64,000 nt of DNA from Stutzerimonas stutzeri (lineage in GTDB: Bacteria; Pseudomonadota; Gammaproteobacteria; Pseudomonadales; Pseudomonadaceae), in contig DGLA01000021.1 of assembly GCA_002387205.1 (NCBI GenBank), forward strand, positions 45,193 through 109,192, given 5' to 3'. Below are positions 32,017 through 40,216 of this stretch, piece after piece. Position numbers and translations under genes: made by a program. A model generated the notes under the pieces. The model ran no database searches and had not been told where the DNA came from. It worked only from the letters and a program-made list of their open reading frames with translations. Each line of letters opens with the position of its first letter. Position 1 is the first letter of the stretch.

Positions 32017-32712
32017 ATGATTCCCGACCTTCATGGATTCGGTCCGGCGTTGATCGCCGGAACCTGGATGACCATTCAGCTGGCCCTTGCATCCCTGGCC
32101 CTTGGCCTGGTGCTCGGCTTGCTGGGAGCGCTTGCCAAGACTTCTCCATTCGCCGCCCTGCGCTGGGTGGGCGGCACCTATTCGACCATCGTTCGCGGCG
32201 TGCCTGAGCTGCTGTGGGTTTTGCTGATCTATTTCGGCACCATCGGCCTGGTACGTGGCATCGGCGAGATCTTCGGCATCGAGAATCTCGCCCTCAGCCC
32301 CTTCGCCGCCGGCACCATCGCCCTCGGCCTGTGCTTTGGCGCCTACGCCACCGAAGTGTTCCGTGGTGCGCTGCTGGCCATTCCCAAGGGTCACCGCGAG
32401 GCGGGACTGGCGTTGGGATTGGGTAAGCGGCGCATTTTCCTGCGCTTGATCCTGCCGCAGATGTGGCGTTTGGCCCTGCCCGGCCTGGGCAACCTGTTCA
32501 TGATCCTGATGAAGGACACCGCACTGGTCTCGGTCATCGGCCTCGAAGAAATCATGCGCACCTCGCAGATCGCCGTGACAGCCAGCAAAGAGCCCTTCAC
32601 CTTTTTCGTCGTCGCCGCCTTTATCTACCTGGGCCTGACCGTAATCGCGATGACCGGCATGTACTTTCTCGAAAAACGCGCCGGTCGCGGCTTTACCAGG
32701 AGCGCGGCATGA
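32017..32712 (+). CDS. Amino acid ABC transporter permease (HisQ type)
   Basis: A 231-residue inner membrane permease with about five membrane spans. The N-terminal 'LIAGTWMTIQLALASLALGLVLG' and the coupling EAA loop 'GHREAGLALGLGKRRIFLRLILPQ' (about 125-148), which docks on the ATPase, are characteristic of the polar amino acid family. It overlaps the next permease by ATGA, so the two are translated together, presumably forming a heterodimer. Confidence 0.95.
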   Translation: MIPDLHGFGPALIAGTWMTIQLALASLALGLVLGLLGALAKTSPFAALRWVGGTYSTIVRGVPELLWVLLIYFGTIGLVRGIGEIFGIENLALSPFAAGTIALGLCFGAYATEVFRGALLAIPKGHREAGLALGLGKRRIFLRLILPQMWRLALPGLGNLFMILMKDTALVSVIGLEEIMRTSQIAVTASKEPFTFFVVAAFIYLGLTVIAMTGMYFLEKRAGRGFTRSAA

Positions 32713-33398
32713 GCTGGGAACTGTTCATCAAGTGGCTGCCCGACTTTCTCGAGGGCGCCTGGCTGACGCTGCAACTGGTTGGCGTCTCGGTGGTGGCCGG
32801 CCTGATCCTTGCGCTGCCGCTGGGCATCGCACGGTCCTCGCGCCTGCTTGCAGTGCGCGCGCTGCCCTATGGCTACATCTTCTTCTTCCGTGGTACGCCG
32901 CTGCTGGTGCAACTGTTCCTCGTCTACTACGGCATGGCCCAGTTCGAGGTGGTTCGCGAGAGCTGGATGTGGCCCTTCCTGCGCGATCCCTACTGGTGCG
33001 CGATCATCACCATGACCTTGCACACCGCCGCCTATATCGCCGAAATCCTGCGCGGTGCGATCCAGAACGTGCCGGCCGGTGAAGTCGAGGCCGCACGTGC
33101 GCTGGGCATGTCTCGCTACCAGGCCCTGCGCCATATCATCCTGCCGCGCGCTACCCGCATCGGCCTGCCCGCCTACAGCAACGAAGTGATCCTGATGCTC
33201 AAGGCCAGCGCCCTGGCGAGCACCATCACGCTTCTGGAACTGACCGGCATGGCGCGCAAGATCGCCGCCCGCACGTACCAGCACGAGGAAATGTTCCTCA
33301 CCGCCGGCCTGATCTACCTGGTCATCGCCTTTGTGCTGATGCAAGGCTTCAAGCTGCTGGAGCGCTGGCTGCGCGTGGATGCCTGCCAGGGGCGCTGA
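32709..33398 (+). CDS. Amino acid ABC transporter permease (HisM type)
   Basis: A 229-residue permease, partner of the preceding one. It begins MSWELFIKWLPDFLEGAWLTLQLVG; the EAA loop 'VEAARALGMSRYQALRHIILPRA' is at about 126-148. The start is set by the ATGA overlap with the upstream permease stop; a long in-frame upstream extension lies inside that gene and is not real. Last gene of the ABC operon. Confidence 0.95.
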   Translation: MSWELFIKWLPDFLEGAWLTLQLVGVSVVAGLILALPLGIARSSRLLAVRALPYGYIFFFRGTPLLVQLFLVYYGMAQFEVVRESWMWPFLRDPYWCAIITMTLHTAAYIAEILRGAIQNVPAGEVEAARALGMSRYQALRHIILPRATRIGLPAYSNEVILMLKASALASTITLLELTGMARKIAARTYQHEEMFLTAGLIYLVIAFVLMQGFKLLERWLRVDACQGR

Positions 33399-33553
33399 GC
33401 CTGCAGGCCGAATCGCCTGAGCCCGCGGCCTCGTGCCGCCGGCCGCTCGGCACCAGGCCCGGCATGCCTCCGCTCGTCACCCAGGCCGTCTGTGGAATCC
33501 CTGAGCCGCAGCAGGGTCTGAACACACCATTCCCACCGCCAACGAGACAGCCC

Positions 33554-34450
33554 ATGCCCGTCGACATTCAGCGCATCGAAAAGGACCAACTCATCTGCTG
33601 GCGCCTTCGTCACGGAGACGCCGAAGTGATCGTCGCCGAGCAAGGCGCGCAGGTGCTCAGCTACCGGCAGGGCGATGCGGCGCCGATCATCTGGCTCAGC
33701 GAGGAGGCCGCCTTTGAACAGGGACAGGCGGTGCGCGGCGGCATTCCGGTGTGCTGGCCTTGGTTTGGCGATCTGGCACGCAATCCCGACCCGGTGAGAG
33801 CAACCTACCAAGGCCGCGAGCCCGCCCCCGCCCACGGGCTGGTACGCACTCTTGACTGGACGCTGGAGCGCAGCGACAGCGATGCCGGGCGTGGCACCCT
33901 GGTGTTCGCCTGCAGTCAGGACCGCGGCCTGCCCGGCTGGCCCCATGCCGTCGATCTCGGGCTCGGGATTCATCTGGATGCTGCCGGCCTGCACCTGGAA
34001 CTGACCAGCCACAACCACGGCGACGCGGCAGTCACGCTGTCCCAGGCATTGCACAGTTACTTCGCCATCAGCGATATCCACCAGGTATCGGTCGAGGGGC
34101 TGGATGGCCGTCCCTATATCGAGACCCTGGAGGACTGGCAGCAACGCCAGCAAAGCGGCGATCTGGGCTTTACCGGCGAAACCGACCGGATCTACCTTGA
34201 TCTGCCGGCGCGCCTGGCTCTATGCGACCCTGGCTTCAAGCGGCGGATCATCCTCGACACGGCAGGCTCACGCTCGGCCGTGCTGTGGAATCCGTGGATC
34301 GCCAAGGCGCAGCGGCTTTCGCAGTTCCGCGACGATGCCTGGCAGCGCATGCTCTGCATAGAGTCGGCCAATGTCATGACCGACATGGTCCGCCTCGCGC
34401 CGGGAGCAAGCCATACGCTGGGCCTGACCATCAGCGCGGAGCCGCTGTAA
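33554..34450 (+). CDS. D-hexose-6-phosphate mutarotase (YeaD-like aldose epimerase)
   Basis: A 298-residue galactose-mutarotase-fold enzyme acting on hexose 6-phosphates. Family motifs: 'VIVAEQGAQVLSYRQGD' (about 28-44), 'IRGGIPVCWPWFG' variant 'AVRGGIPVCWPWFGDLARNP' (about 63-82), 'PAHGLVRTLDWTLE' (about 94-107, catalytic His) and 'LHSYFAISDI' with the second His. ATG 33554 is chosen because similarity begins at once with 'IQRIEKDQL'. It follows the ABC operon by about 155 bases and is probably independent. Confidence 0.92.
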   Translation: MPVDIQRIEKDQLICWRLRHGDAEVIVAEQGAQVLSYRQGDAAPIIWLSEEAAFEQGQAVRGGIPVCWPWFGDLARNPDPVRATYQGREPAPAHGLVRTLDWTLERSDSDAGRGTLVFACSQDRGLPGWPHAVDLGLGIHLDAAGLHLELTSHNHGDAAVTLSQALHSYFAISDIHQVSVEGLDGRPYIETLEDWQQRQQSGDLGFTGETDRIYLDLPARLALCDPGFKRRIILDTAGSRSAVLWNPWIAKAQRLSQFRDDAWQRMLCIESANVMTDMVRLAPGASHTLGLTISAEPL

Positions 34451-34587
34451 CCGATCTGGCAGATGCAACGACGAGGGCAGGCCAGGCAAGCGTAACGGAG
34501 GTTTGAGCCTATACTGCCTAGGACATCAGCGCCGCTGGACTCGGCGCTGCTTACCGGCCCGTCGCAACGCCTGGAGGTCATCCCGTC

Positions 34588-34677
34588 ATGGAAGCCAAGC
34601 AGCCAGATCCCGACCTGAACTCACCCCCTCACGACTCACCTCGCATCAGTCCAAGGCTGATGCGCCGTGAACACTGA
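34588..34677 (+). CDS. Possible 29-aa leader peptide overlapping the next start
   Basis: A short frame MEAKQPDPDLNSPPHDSPRI continues to LMRREH and stops at 34677, with a good GGAGG site about 10 bases before its ATG. The next gene's GTG start (34667) lies inside its last codons, so its translation could reach and couple to that gene, which lacks an obvious ribosome-binding site of its own. Composition is proline-rich and non-membrane. No homology recognised; it may be only a translational leader. Confidence 0.4.
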   Translation: MEAKQPDPDLNSPPHDSPRISPRLMRREH

Positions 34678-35746
34678 CTTCGATCTGCTACTGGCCGGTG
34701 CCGGCCACAGCCACCTCGGCGTCCTGCGACACTGGGCGCGCCGCGATCGTCCCATGGGCAGGATCGGTTTGGTGTCGGCCGAACCCCATGCCTGGTATTC
34801 CGGCATGATGCCTGGCCTCGTCGCCGAGCATTACCAGACACGCGAATGCCGCGTGTCCCTGCCAGCGCTGTGCGCCGCGGCTGATATCGAATTCGTCCAG
34901 GGCACCATCGTGGCTTTGCAGCCGGAAACGCCTGAGCTGTTGCTCGCCACCGGCGTGACCCTGCGCAGCACCTGGCTATCGCTCAACCTTGGCTCCCTGC
35001 CCTGGCTGCCGGACCAGACCGATGACGGCATGGAGCTCTTGCCAGTCAAGCCCTTCGCTGACTTCATCCGGCGCTGGCAACAGTGGGAAGAGGCACCGGA
35101 GCCGGTCGCCATCCTGGGCGGCGGCGCTGCCGGGGTGGAGCTGGCGCTGGCCATGGCCGGCCGCTTACCGGCTGTCAGCCTCTTCACTGCAGGCGATCTG
35201 CTTGCCACGCATCCGCCCCGCCTGCGCCGGCTGGCTGTGCGACATCTTCAACGCGCCGGCGTGTCACTCCATGAGCACACGTCGGTCCAGGCCGTGCAGG
35301 GCAACAGGCTGATAGGCAATGGCCAGGCATGCTGGCGCGGTCGTCGCCTGGTAGTGGCAACCGGACCCAGCCCGCTGGGATGGCTGCGTGAATCCGGCTT
35401 GCGGCTCGATGGCAGTGGCTTCATCGAGGTCTCCCCTGCACTGCAGAGCCGCTCGCATCCGCATGTCTTTGCCTGCGGAGACTGCGCAAGCCTTCCGGGA
35501 GCACTACGCAACGGCGTGCATGCCGTGCGCGAAGCGCGCGTGCTGGCGACCAACCTGGGGCAGGTCTCCATCGGCCAGCCGCTGCGGCACTATCATCCGC
35601 AGGCGCACAGCCTGGCCCTGCTCGCCGATGGACATGGAGGTGCTTTGCTGAGCTGGGCGCGGCTTGCCACCGAAGGGCACCTGCTCGGGCGCTGGAAGGA
35701 CCACCTCGATCGGCGCTTCGTACGCCAGCACAGCGCAGAGGGCTGA
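34667..35746 (+). CDS. FAD/NAD(P)-dependent oxidoreductase (NDH-2/SelD-associated type)
   Basis: A 359-residue pyridine nucleotide-disulfide-type flavoprotein. FAD site near the N-terminus ('LLLAGAGHSHLGVLRHWARR', with the unusual AGAGHSH instead of GGGxxG), NAD(P) site 'VAILGGGAAGVELALAMAGRLP' (about 146-167), and the C-terminal FAD motif 'HVFACGDCASLPG' (about 267-279). It resembles type II NADH dehydrogenases and the oxidoreductase domain fused to SelD in some bacteria. No redox CxxC is seen. GTG start; electron acceptor unknown. Convergent with the glycosylase gene, 3 bases apart. Confidence 0.88.
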   Translation: MNTDFDLLLAGAGHSHLGVLRHWARRDRPMGRIGLVSAEPHAWYSGMMPGLVAEHYQTRECRVSLPALCAAADIEFVQGTIVALQPETPELLLATGVTLRSTWLSLNLGSLPWLPDQTDDGMELLPVKPFADFIRRWQQWEEAPEPVAILGGGAAGVELALAMAGRLPAVSLFTAGDLLATHPPRLRRLAVRHLQRAGVSLHEHTSVQAVQGNRLIGNGQACWRGRRLVVATGPSPLGWLRESGLRLDGSGFIEVSPALQSRSHPHVFACGDCASLPGALRNGVHAVREARVLATNLGQVSIGQPLRHYHPQAHSLALLADGHGGALLSWARLATEGHLLGRWKDHLDRRFVRQHSAEG

Positions 35747-35749
35747 TGC

Positions 35750-36433
35750 TCAGTCCAGTAACTGCTGCACCCGTGCTTCCAGCAGTTCAGGGAAGCGTTT
35801 GAACCAGGCCATATTGCGTGGCGACGGATGCGGCAGCGGGTGCAGGCGAAACCTGCGCGCACTGCCCTGCTCGGCCGTGAGCTCGATGTCGCAGTGAGCC
35901 GAGAAGCGATCGTCGCGCTGCCAATAGGCTTCGAGGCGCTGACGAACCTCACGGGGCAGCCCCAGACCAAACCAGAGAAACGCCTCACGCCCGAGCGTGA
36001 TGATGTCTCGGCCTTGCCAGTTGTCGATGAGCACCTGACGCATCAGCGGATGGAAGCGACGCTTGACCGCCATCGACCAGGCGCGATTACCCAGCGGTTT
36101 GTAGGGCACCGTGTTGATCCAGAAGAAGCCCTCCCCGACGGTGAGACTGGCCTCGAAGTCAGGCATATCCTCGCCACGCAGGTGCCGGTAAAGCACACGG
36201 CGCACCAGTTGCCCGCCGCTGCCAATGAAAGGCGCCCCATGGCGAACCTCCTCACGACCCGGATCCCGGCCAAAGAACGCGACGGGCGCATCGGCTGGGC
36301 CTAGTCCAATGATCGGTTCCAGGGGGTCCTTGTCGAACGCGCGGTACGCCGCGACATCGATGTCTTCGGTCCGCGCGGCCAGCTCGCGAAAGGCTTTGCG
36401 CAATGACGGCTCGAGAAGCATCGGCCCGGCCAT
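35750..36433 (-). CDS. Uracil-DNA glycosylase superfamily protein
   Basis: A 227-residue protein of the uracil-DNA glycosylase fold. 'PVAFFGRDPGREEVRHGAPFIGSGGQLVRRVL' (about 50-81) is the active-site and uracil-binding region, 'FFWINTVPYKPLGNRAW' provides the conserved Asn-containing strand and 'HPLPHPSPRNMAWFKRFPEL' (about 202-221) the HPSP loop with the catalytic-type His. It belongs to the family 4/5-like or DUF-type bacterial group; no Fe-S cysteines are seen, so it is not a standard family 4 enzyme. Coupled closely to the exported DUF3299 gene upstream (3 bases). Confidence 0.85.
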   Translation of the reverse strand: MAGPMLLEPSLRKAFRELAARTEDIDVAAYRAFDKDPLEPIIGLGPADAPVAFFGRDPGREEVRHGAPFIGSGGQLVRRVLYRHLRGEDMPDFEASLTVGEGFFWINTVPYKPLGNRAWSMAVKRRFHPLMRQVLIDNWQGRDIITLGREAFLWFGLGLPREVRQRLEAYWQRDDRFSAHCDIELTAEQGSARRFRLHPLPHPSPRNMAWFKRFPELLEARVQQLLD

Positions 36434-36436
36434 CAG

Positions 36437-36967
36437 CTAGAGATCGCTTTCTTGCACCAACGTGACCGCAGAGGCAGTGGCGGCATAGGCAGCATCGGCC
36501 AGGTCATTGCTCACCGGCTCGATGTGCAGCGTGCCATCGACCCAGAGCGGCGCATAGATATCGTCCAGCATGATCCCCGCCGGGTAGCGGACCATCACGA
36601 TCTGGTTGGGCGGCGGTGGCGGAACGTGGATGCAGGCGCCCGGATAAGGCACCAGAAAAAATTCGGTGCTGCGGCCCTGATTGTCGGTTTCCAGCGGAAC
36701 CGGGTAACCCCCCAGACGGATCTGCTTGCCGTCCAGTTGAGCAACGGTCTTGGCCGAATACATGACGGCAGGCAGACCGGCGCCCTGCTTGAGCGCACCT
36801 TGATCGCTGAACCCGTCAGTTTCCGGAGAGTCGTGTTCGATTTCGGGCATGTCTTCCAACGCCTGACGATCCTCGGGGGGCATCAGTTCAAGCCAGTCGA
36901 GTTCGGGCGGCGCGGCGTTGGCCAGGAAAACACAAGAGAGCAGAAGGGAAAAAATGAGCGGGCGCAT
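36437..36967 (-). CDS. DUF3299 exported protein
   Basis: A 176-residue protein with a signal peptide (MRPLIFSLLLSCVFLANAA) and a DUF3299 domain: 'VAQLDGKQIRLGGYPVPLE', 'FFLVPYPGACIHVPPPPPNQIV', and 'VDGTLHIEPVSNDLADAAY'. The family is periplasmic and of unknown function; the single Cys and His in 'GACIHVPP' are conserved in it as I recall. ATG 36967 gives the clean signal peptide. It precedes the glycosylase gene by 3 bases, an odd pairing of an exported and a cytoplasmic protein. Confidence 0.88.
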   Translation of the reverse strand: MRPLIFSLLLSCVFLANAAPPELDWLELMPPEDRQALEDMPEIEHDSPETDGFSDQGALKQGAGLPAVMYSAKTVAQLDGKQIRLGGYPVPLETDNQGRSTEFFLVPYPGACIHVPPPPPNQIVMVRYPAGIMLDDIYAPLWVDGTLHIEPVSNDLADAAYAATASAVTLVQESDL

Positions 36968-36987
36968 GACAACCAATCGATGGAGAG

Positions 36988-37010
36988 CGGGGCCACAGGG
37001 CGTGGCCCCG
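36988..37010. terminator. Strong GC hairpin after glsB-like gene
   Basis: CGGGGCCAC (36988-36996) and GTGGCCCCG (37002-37010) form a perfect 9-bp stem with a 5-base loop, between the glsB-like stop (37017) and the DUF3299 start (36967). It would end or attenuate transcription from the upstream membrane-protein gene. No T run. Confidence 0.6.
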
Positions 37011-37016
37011 GACAGA

Positions 37017-37268
37017 TCAGTGTTTACGGCCTGTCACCATGCCATAGATCACCAGCAGGATGATCGCACCGACCACCGCTCCGATAAAGCCTGCACCCTC
37101 TCCAGCCTGGTAAAGACCGAGCGCCTGACCGCCATAAGTAGCCAGTAACGAACCGCCGATACCCAGCAGGATGGTCATGATCCAGCCCATGCTGTCGTTG
37201 CCGGGCTTCAGGAAGCGTGCGATGAGGCCCACGATAAGGCCGATGATGATTGTTCCGATGATGCCCAT
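37017..37268 (-). CDS. GlsB/YeaQ/YmgE stress-associated membrane protein
   Basis: An 83-residue, three-span membrane protein of the transglycosylase-associated family: 'IIGTIIIGLIVGLIARFLKPGND', 'GWIMTILLGIGGSLLATYGG', and 'GFIGAVVGAIILLVIYGMV'. The glycine-rich helices and the 'ARFLKPG' motif are diagnostic. Members are induced by envelope or general stress; the biochemical function is unknown. Strong GAGGAG site before the ATG at 37268. Confidence 0.93.
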   Translation of the reverse strand: MGIIGTIIIGLIVGLIARFLKPGNDSMGWIMTILLGIGGSLLATYGGQALGLYQAGEGAGFIGAVVGAIILLVIYGMVTGRKH

Positions 37269-37371
37269 ATGGCGATCTCCTCAGGTCCGAAAATATGCGT
37301 TACGTACTCTCGGACATGAGGCGCGCCAGCCAGTTCGGCGGTGAATATGCCGAGCCAGACGGCCGGAAGGG

Positions 37372-38457
37372 TCAATCGCGGCTGATCAACGACTCGACCG
37401 CGGTGATCTGCCGGTCCAGCGTGGCGCGATCAGGGCAGCGCAGGGTGGCGTGGCCGACCTTGCGCCCAGCCTTGAATGCCTTGCCGTAGTGGTGTACGTG
37501 GCAATCCTCGACGGCGATGACTTTCGCCACGTCCGGGACCCTGCCGATAAAGTTGAGCATGGCGCTCTCGCCCAGTTTCGCCGTGGAGCCCAGCGGCAGG
37601 CCGGCAATCGCACGCAGGTGGTTCTCGAACTGGCTGCACTCGGCGCCCTCGATGGTCCAGTGTCCCGAGTTGTGGACTCGCGGCGCGATCTCGTTGGCCT
37701 TGAGGCCGCCATCGACTTCGAAGAACTCGAAAGCCAGTACGCCGACATAATCGAGCTGAGCCAGCACGCGTCCGGCATAGTCCTCGGCCAGTGATTGCAG
37801 GGGATGACCACTGCTGGCGACCGACAACCGCAAGATCCCGTCTTCGTGGGTGTTGTGCACCAGCGGATAGAAGCAGGTCTCGCCATCACGTCCGCGCACC
37901 GCTATCAAGGACACTTCGCCCGTGAAGGGCACGAAGCCCTCCAGGATGCAGGGCACGCTACCCAGTTCGGCGAAGGCGCTGGTGACATCGGCAGGCTTGC
38001 GCAGGACCTTCTGACCCTTGCCGTCATAGCCAAGGGTGCGGGTCTTGAGCACGGCCGGCAGGCCGATGCTGGCCGCGGCGGCGTCGAGGTCTTGCTGCGA
38101 CTGGATATCGGCGAATGCCGGAGTGGGAATGCCAAGATCCTTGAACATCGACTTCTCGAACCACCGGTCGCGGGCGATACGCAGCGCTTCAGCGCTGGGA
38201 TACACCGGCACGAATTGCGAGAGAAAGGCAACCGTCTCGGCCGGCACGCTCTCGAATTCAAAGGTCACCAGATCCACTTCATCAGCCAGCTGACGCAAGT
38301 GATCGCGGTCGTTGTAGTCGGCACACAGGTGTTCACCCAACGCAGAGGCGCAGGCATCCGGGGCCGGATCGAGAAAAGCGAAGTTCATGCCCAGCGGGGT
38401 ACCCGCCAGGGCGAGCATACGGCCCAGCTGGCCACCACCGATCACGCCGATTTTCAT
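37372..38457 (-). CDS. purK: 5-(carboxyamino)imidazole ribonucleotide synthase
   Basis: A 361-residue ATP-grasp enzyme converting AIR, bicarbonate and ATP to N5-CAIR in purine synthesis. It starts MKIGVIGGGQLGRMLALAG; ATP-grasp features are 'VLKTRTLGYDGKGQKVL' (about 143-159), 'CILEGFVPFTGEVSLIAVR' (about 174-192) and the Mg site 'NEIAPRVHNSGHWTIEGAECSQFENH' read in part near 262-288. Its ATG overlaps the purE stop by 4 bases, so purE-purK is one coupled unit feeding N5-CAIR mutase. Confidence 0.98.
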   Translation of the reverse strand: MKIGVIGGGQLGRMLALAGTPLGMNFAFLDPAPDACASALGEHLCADYNDRDHLRQLADEVDLVTFEFESVPAETVAFLSQFVPVYPSAEALRIARDRWFEKSMFKDLGIPTPAFADIQSQQDLDAAAASIGLPAVLKTRTLGYDGKGQKVLRKPADVTSAFAELGSVPCILEGFVPFTGEVSLIAVRGRDGETCFYPLVHNTHEDGILRLSVASSGHPLQSLAEDYAGRVLAQLDYVGVLAFEFFEVDGGLKANEIAPRVHNSGHWTIEGAECSQFENHLRAIAGLPLGSTAKLGESAMLNFIGRVPDVAKVIAVEDCHVHHYGKAFKAGRKVGHATLRCPDRATLDRQITAVESLISRD

Positions 38458-38948
38458 TGCGCGTCCCTCGGGTCCGGGTTGTCGAGTACGGTCTGGGTCT
38501 GCTCGTCGCGGAATTTCTTCAGCGCGGCATGATATTCGGGGAATTCGTGACCCAGGATGCTGGCCGACAGCAGCGCTGCGTTGATCGCGCCCGCCTTGCC
38601 GATGGCCAGGGTCGCCACCGGCACACCGGCCGGCATCTGCACGATGGACAGCAGCGAGTCCACGCCCGAAAGCATCGAGGACTGAACCGGCACGCCAAGC
38701 ACCGGCAGGTGGGTCTTCGCCGCGCACATTCCGGGCAGGTGAGCCGCGCCGCCGGCGCCGGCAATGATCACCCGCAGGCCCCGCGATTCGGCCTGCTCGG
38801 CGTACTGGAAGAGCAAATCGGGTGTGCGGTGCGCGGACACCACGGTGACTTCATGCGGAATGCCGAGCTTTTCCAGCATCTCTGCGGTGTGGCTCAGGGT
38901 GGACCAGTCGGACTTGGAGCCCATGATCACGCCTACCAGTGCGGTCAT
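38454..38948 (-). CDS. purE: N5-carboxyaminoimidazole ribonucleotide mutase
   Basis: A 164-residue class I PurE that converts N5-CAIR to CAIR. Core motifs are 'GVIMGSKSDWSTLSHTAEML' (about 6-25), 'SAHRTPDLLFQYAEQA' (about 42-57, active-site His), 'IAGAGGAAHLPGMCAAKTHLPVLGVP' in parts (about 68-93) and 'GVDSLLSIVQMPAGVPVATLAIG' with the second half site. ATG 38948 fits the family; upstream in-frame sequence is not conserved. Followed directly by purK. Confidence 0.98.
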   Translation of the reverse strand: MTALVGVIMGSKSDWSTLSHTAEMLEKLGIPHEVTVVSAHRTPDLLFQYAEQAESRGLRVIIAGAGGAAHLPGMCAAKTHLPVLGVPVQSSMLSGVDSLLSIVQMPAGVPVATLAIGKAGAINAALLSASILGHEFPEYHAALKKFRDEQTQTVLDNPDPRDAQ

Positions 38949-39067
38949 CGTCGTGCCTCTCTTCGGCGCCTGCTGGCGCATCAGGAACAACGGCCGCGCT
39001 GAAACAACGCGGCCGTGCAGGTACATGGCCGGAGGTCCGACCGAAGGCCGCGCAGTATATCGCAAGC

Positions 39068-39101
39068 CCAGACCTGCCGGCACCCGAGACCACAGGTCTG
39101 G
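39068..39101. promoter_or_regulatory. Inverted repeat upstream of alcohol dehydrogenase gene
   Basis: CCAGACCTG (39068-39076) and CAGGTCTGG (39093-39101) are exact 9-bp inverted half-sites separated by 16 bases, about 95 bases before the dehydrogenase ATG and in the divergent gap with purE. The geometry suits a regulator site or a leader hairpin. It could control either gene. Confidence 0.45.
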
Positions 39102-39193
39102 CAACGTTGTAAATCACCGCTAGACTTGCCCAGCATCAATGACTGCCTGGAGCGGGGAGAGACACTGCCGGCTCCGACACACAGGAGATGCCC

Positions 39194-40216
39194 ATGACCC
39201 AGACCATGAAAGCCGCGGTGGCGCATGCATACGGCGAGCCGCTACGTATCGAGGAAGTAAAGGTTCCCCTGCCCGGCCCAGGCCAGATCCTGGTGAAGAT
39301 CGAGGCCTGCGGCGTTTGCCATACCGATCTGCACGCAGTCGAGGGCGACTGGCCTGTGCAGCCGCCGCTGCCGTTCATCCCCGGACATGAAGGCGTCGGC
39401 TACGTCGCAGCAGTAGGCAATGGCGTCAGCCGGGTGAAGGAAGGCGATCGCGTCGGCGTGCCCTGGCTGTACAGCGCCTGCGGTTGCTGCGAGCACTGCC
39501 TGACCGGCTGGGAAACACTCTGCGCTGCACAGCAGAACACCGGCTATTCAGTGAACGGAGGATATGCCGAGTACGTCCTGGCTGATCCCAACTACGTCGG
39601 CATCCTGCCCAAAGAGGTCGCCTTCGACGAAATCGCCCCGATCCTCTGCGCGGGCGTAACAGTCTACAAGGGCCTAAAGGTGACCAACGCCCGTCCTGGC
39701 CAGTGGGTGGTCATCTCTGGAGTCGGCGGGCTGGGTCACGTGGCCGTGCAGTACGCCAGGGCCATGGGCCTGCATGTGGCCGCGGTAGACGTCGACGACG
39801 CCAAGCTGGAACTGGCCCGCAAGCTCGGCGCCAGCCTCACGGTCAATGCGCGCAACGAAGACCCGGTCGAGGTGATCCAGCGGGATATCGGCGGGGCGCA
39901 CGGCGTCCTGGTGACCGCGGTGTCCAACAGCGCCTTCGGCCAGGCCATCGGCATGGCGCGGCGGCACGGCACCGTGGCACTGGTCGGCCTGCCGCCGGGT
40001 GACTTCCCCACGCCGATCTTTGATGTGGTTCTCAAGGCTATCAGCATCACCGGTTCCATCGTCGGCACCCGTGCGGACCTGCAGGAAGCACTGGACTTCG
40101 CGGCCGAGGGGCTGGTCAAGGCCACCATTCATCGCGGCAAACTGGACGACATCAACCAGATCTTCGACCAGATGCGCGCCGGCACGATCGAGGGCCGGAT
40201 CGTCCTGACCGGCTAG
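39194..40216 (+). CDS. adhP: Zinc-dependent alcohol dehydrogenase (AdhP type)
   Basis: A 340-residue NAD-dependent medium-chain dehydrogenase. Catalytic zinc ligands are in 'CGVCHTDLHAVEGDWP' (about 37-52) and 'PFIPGHEGVGYVAAVG' (about 60-75), the structural zinc cysteines in 'CGCCEHCLTGWETLC' (about 94-108), and the NAD site in 'VVISGVGGLGHVAVQYARAMG' (about 166-186). ATG 39194 is placed six bases after AGGAG; an ATG two codons earlier is too close. It corresponds to the short-alcohol AdhP/AdhA enzymes located next to purEK in pseudomonads. Its TAG is shared as CTAG with the convergent response regulator. Confidence 0.95.
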   Translation: MTQTMKAAVAHAYGEPLRIEEVKVPLPGPGQILVKIEACGVCHTDLHAVEGDWPVQPPLPFIPGHEGVGYVAAVGNGVSRVKEGDRVGVPWLYSACGCCEHCLTGWETLCAAQQNTGYSVNGGYAEYVLADPNYVGILPKEVAFDEIAPILCAGVTVYKGLKVTNARPGQWVVISGVGGLGHVAVQYARAMGLHVAAVDVDDAKLELARKLGASLTVNARNEDPVEVIQRDIGGAHGVLVTAVSNSAFGQAIGMARRHGTVALVGLPPGDFPTPIFDVVLKAISITGSIVGTRADLQEALDFAAEGLVKATIHRGKLDDINQIFDQMRAGTIEGRIVLTG

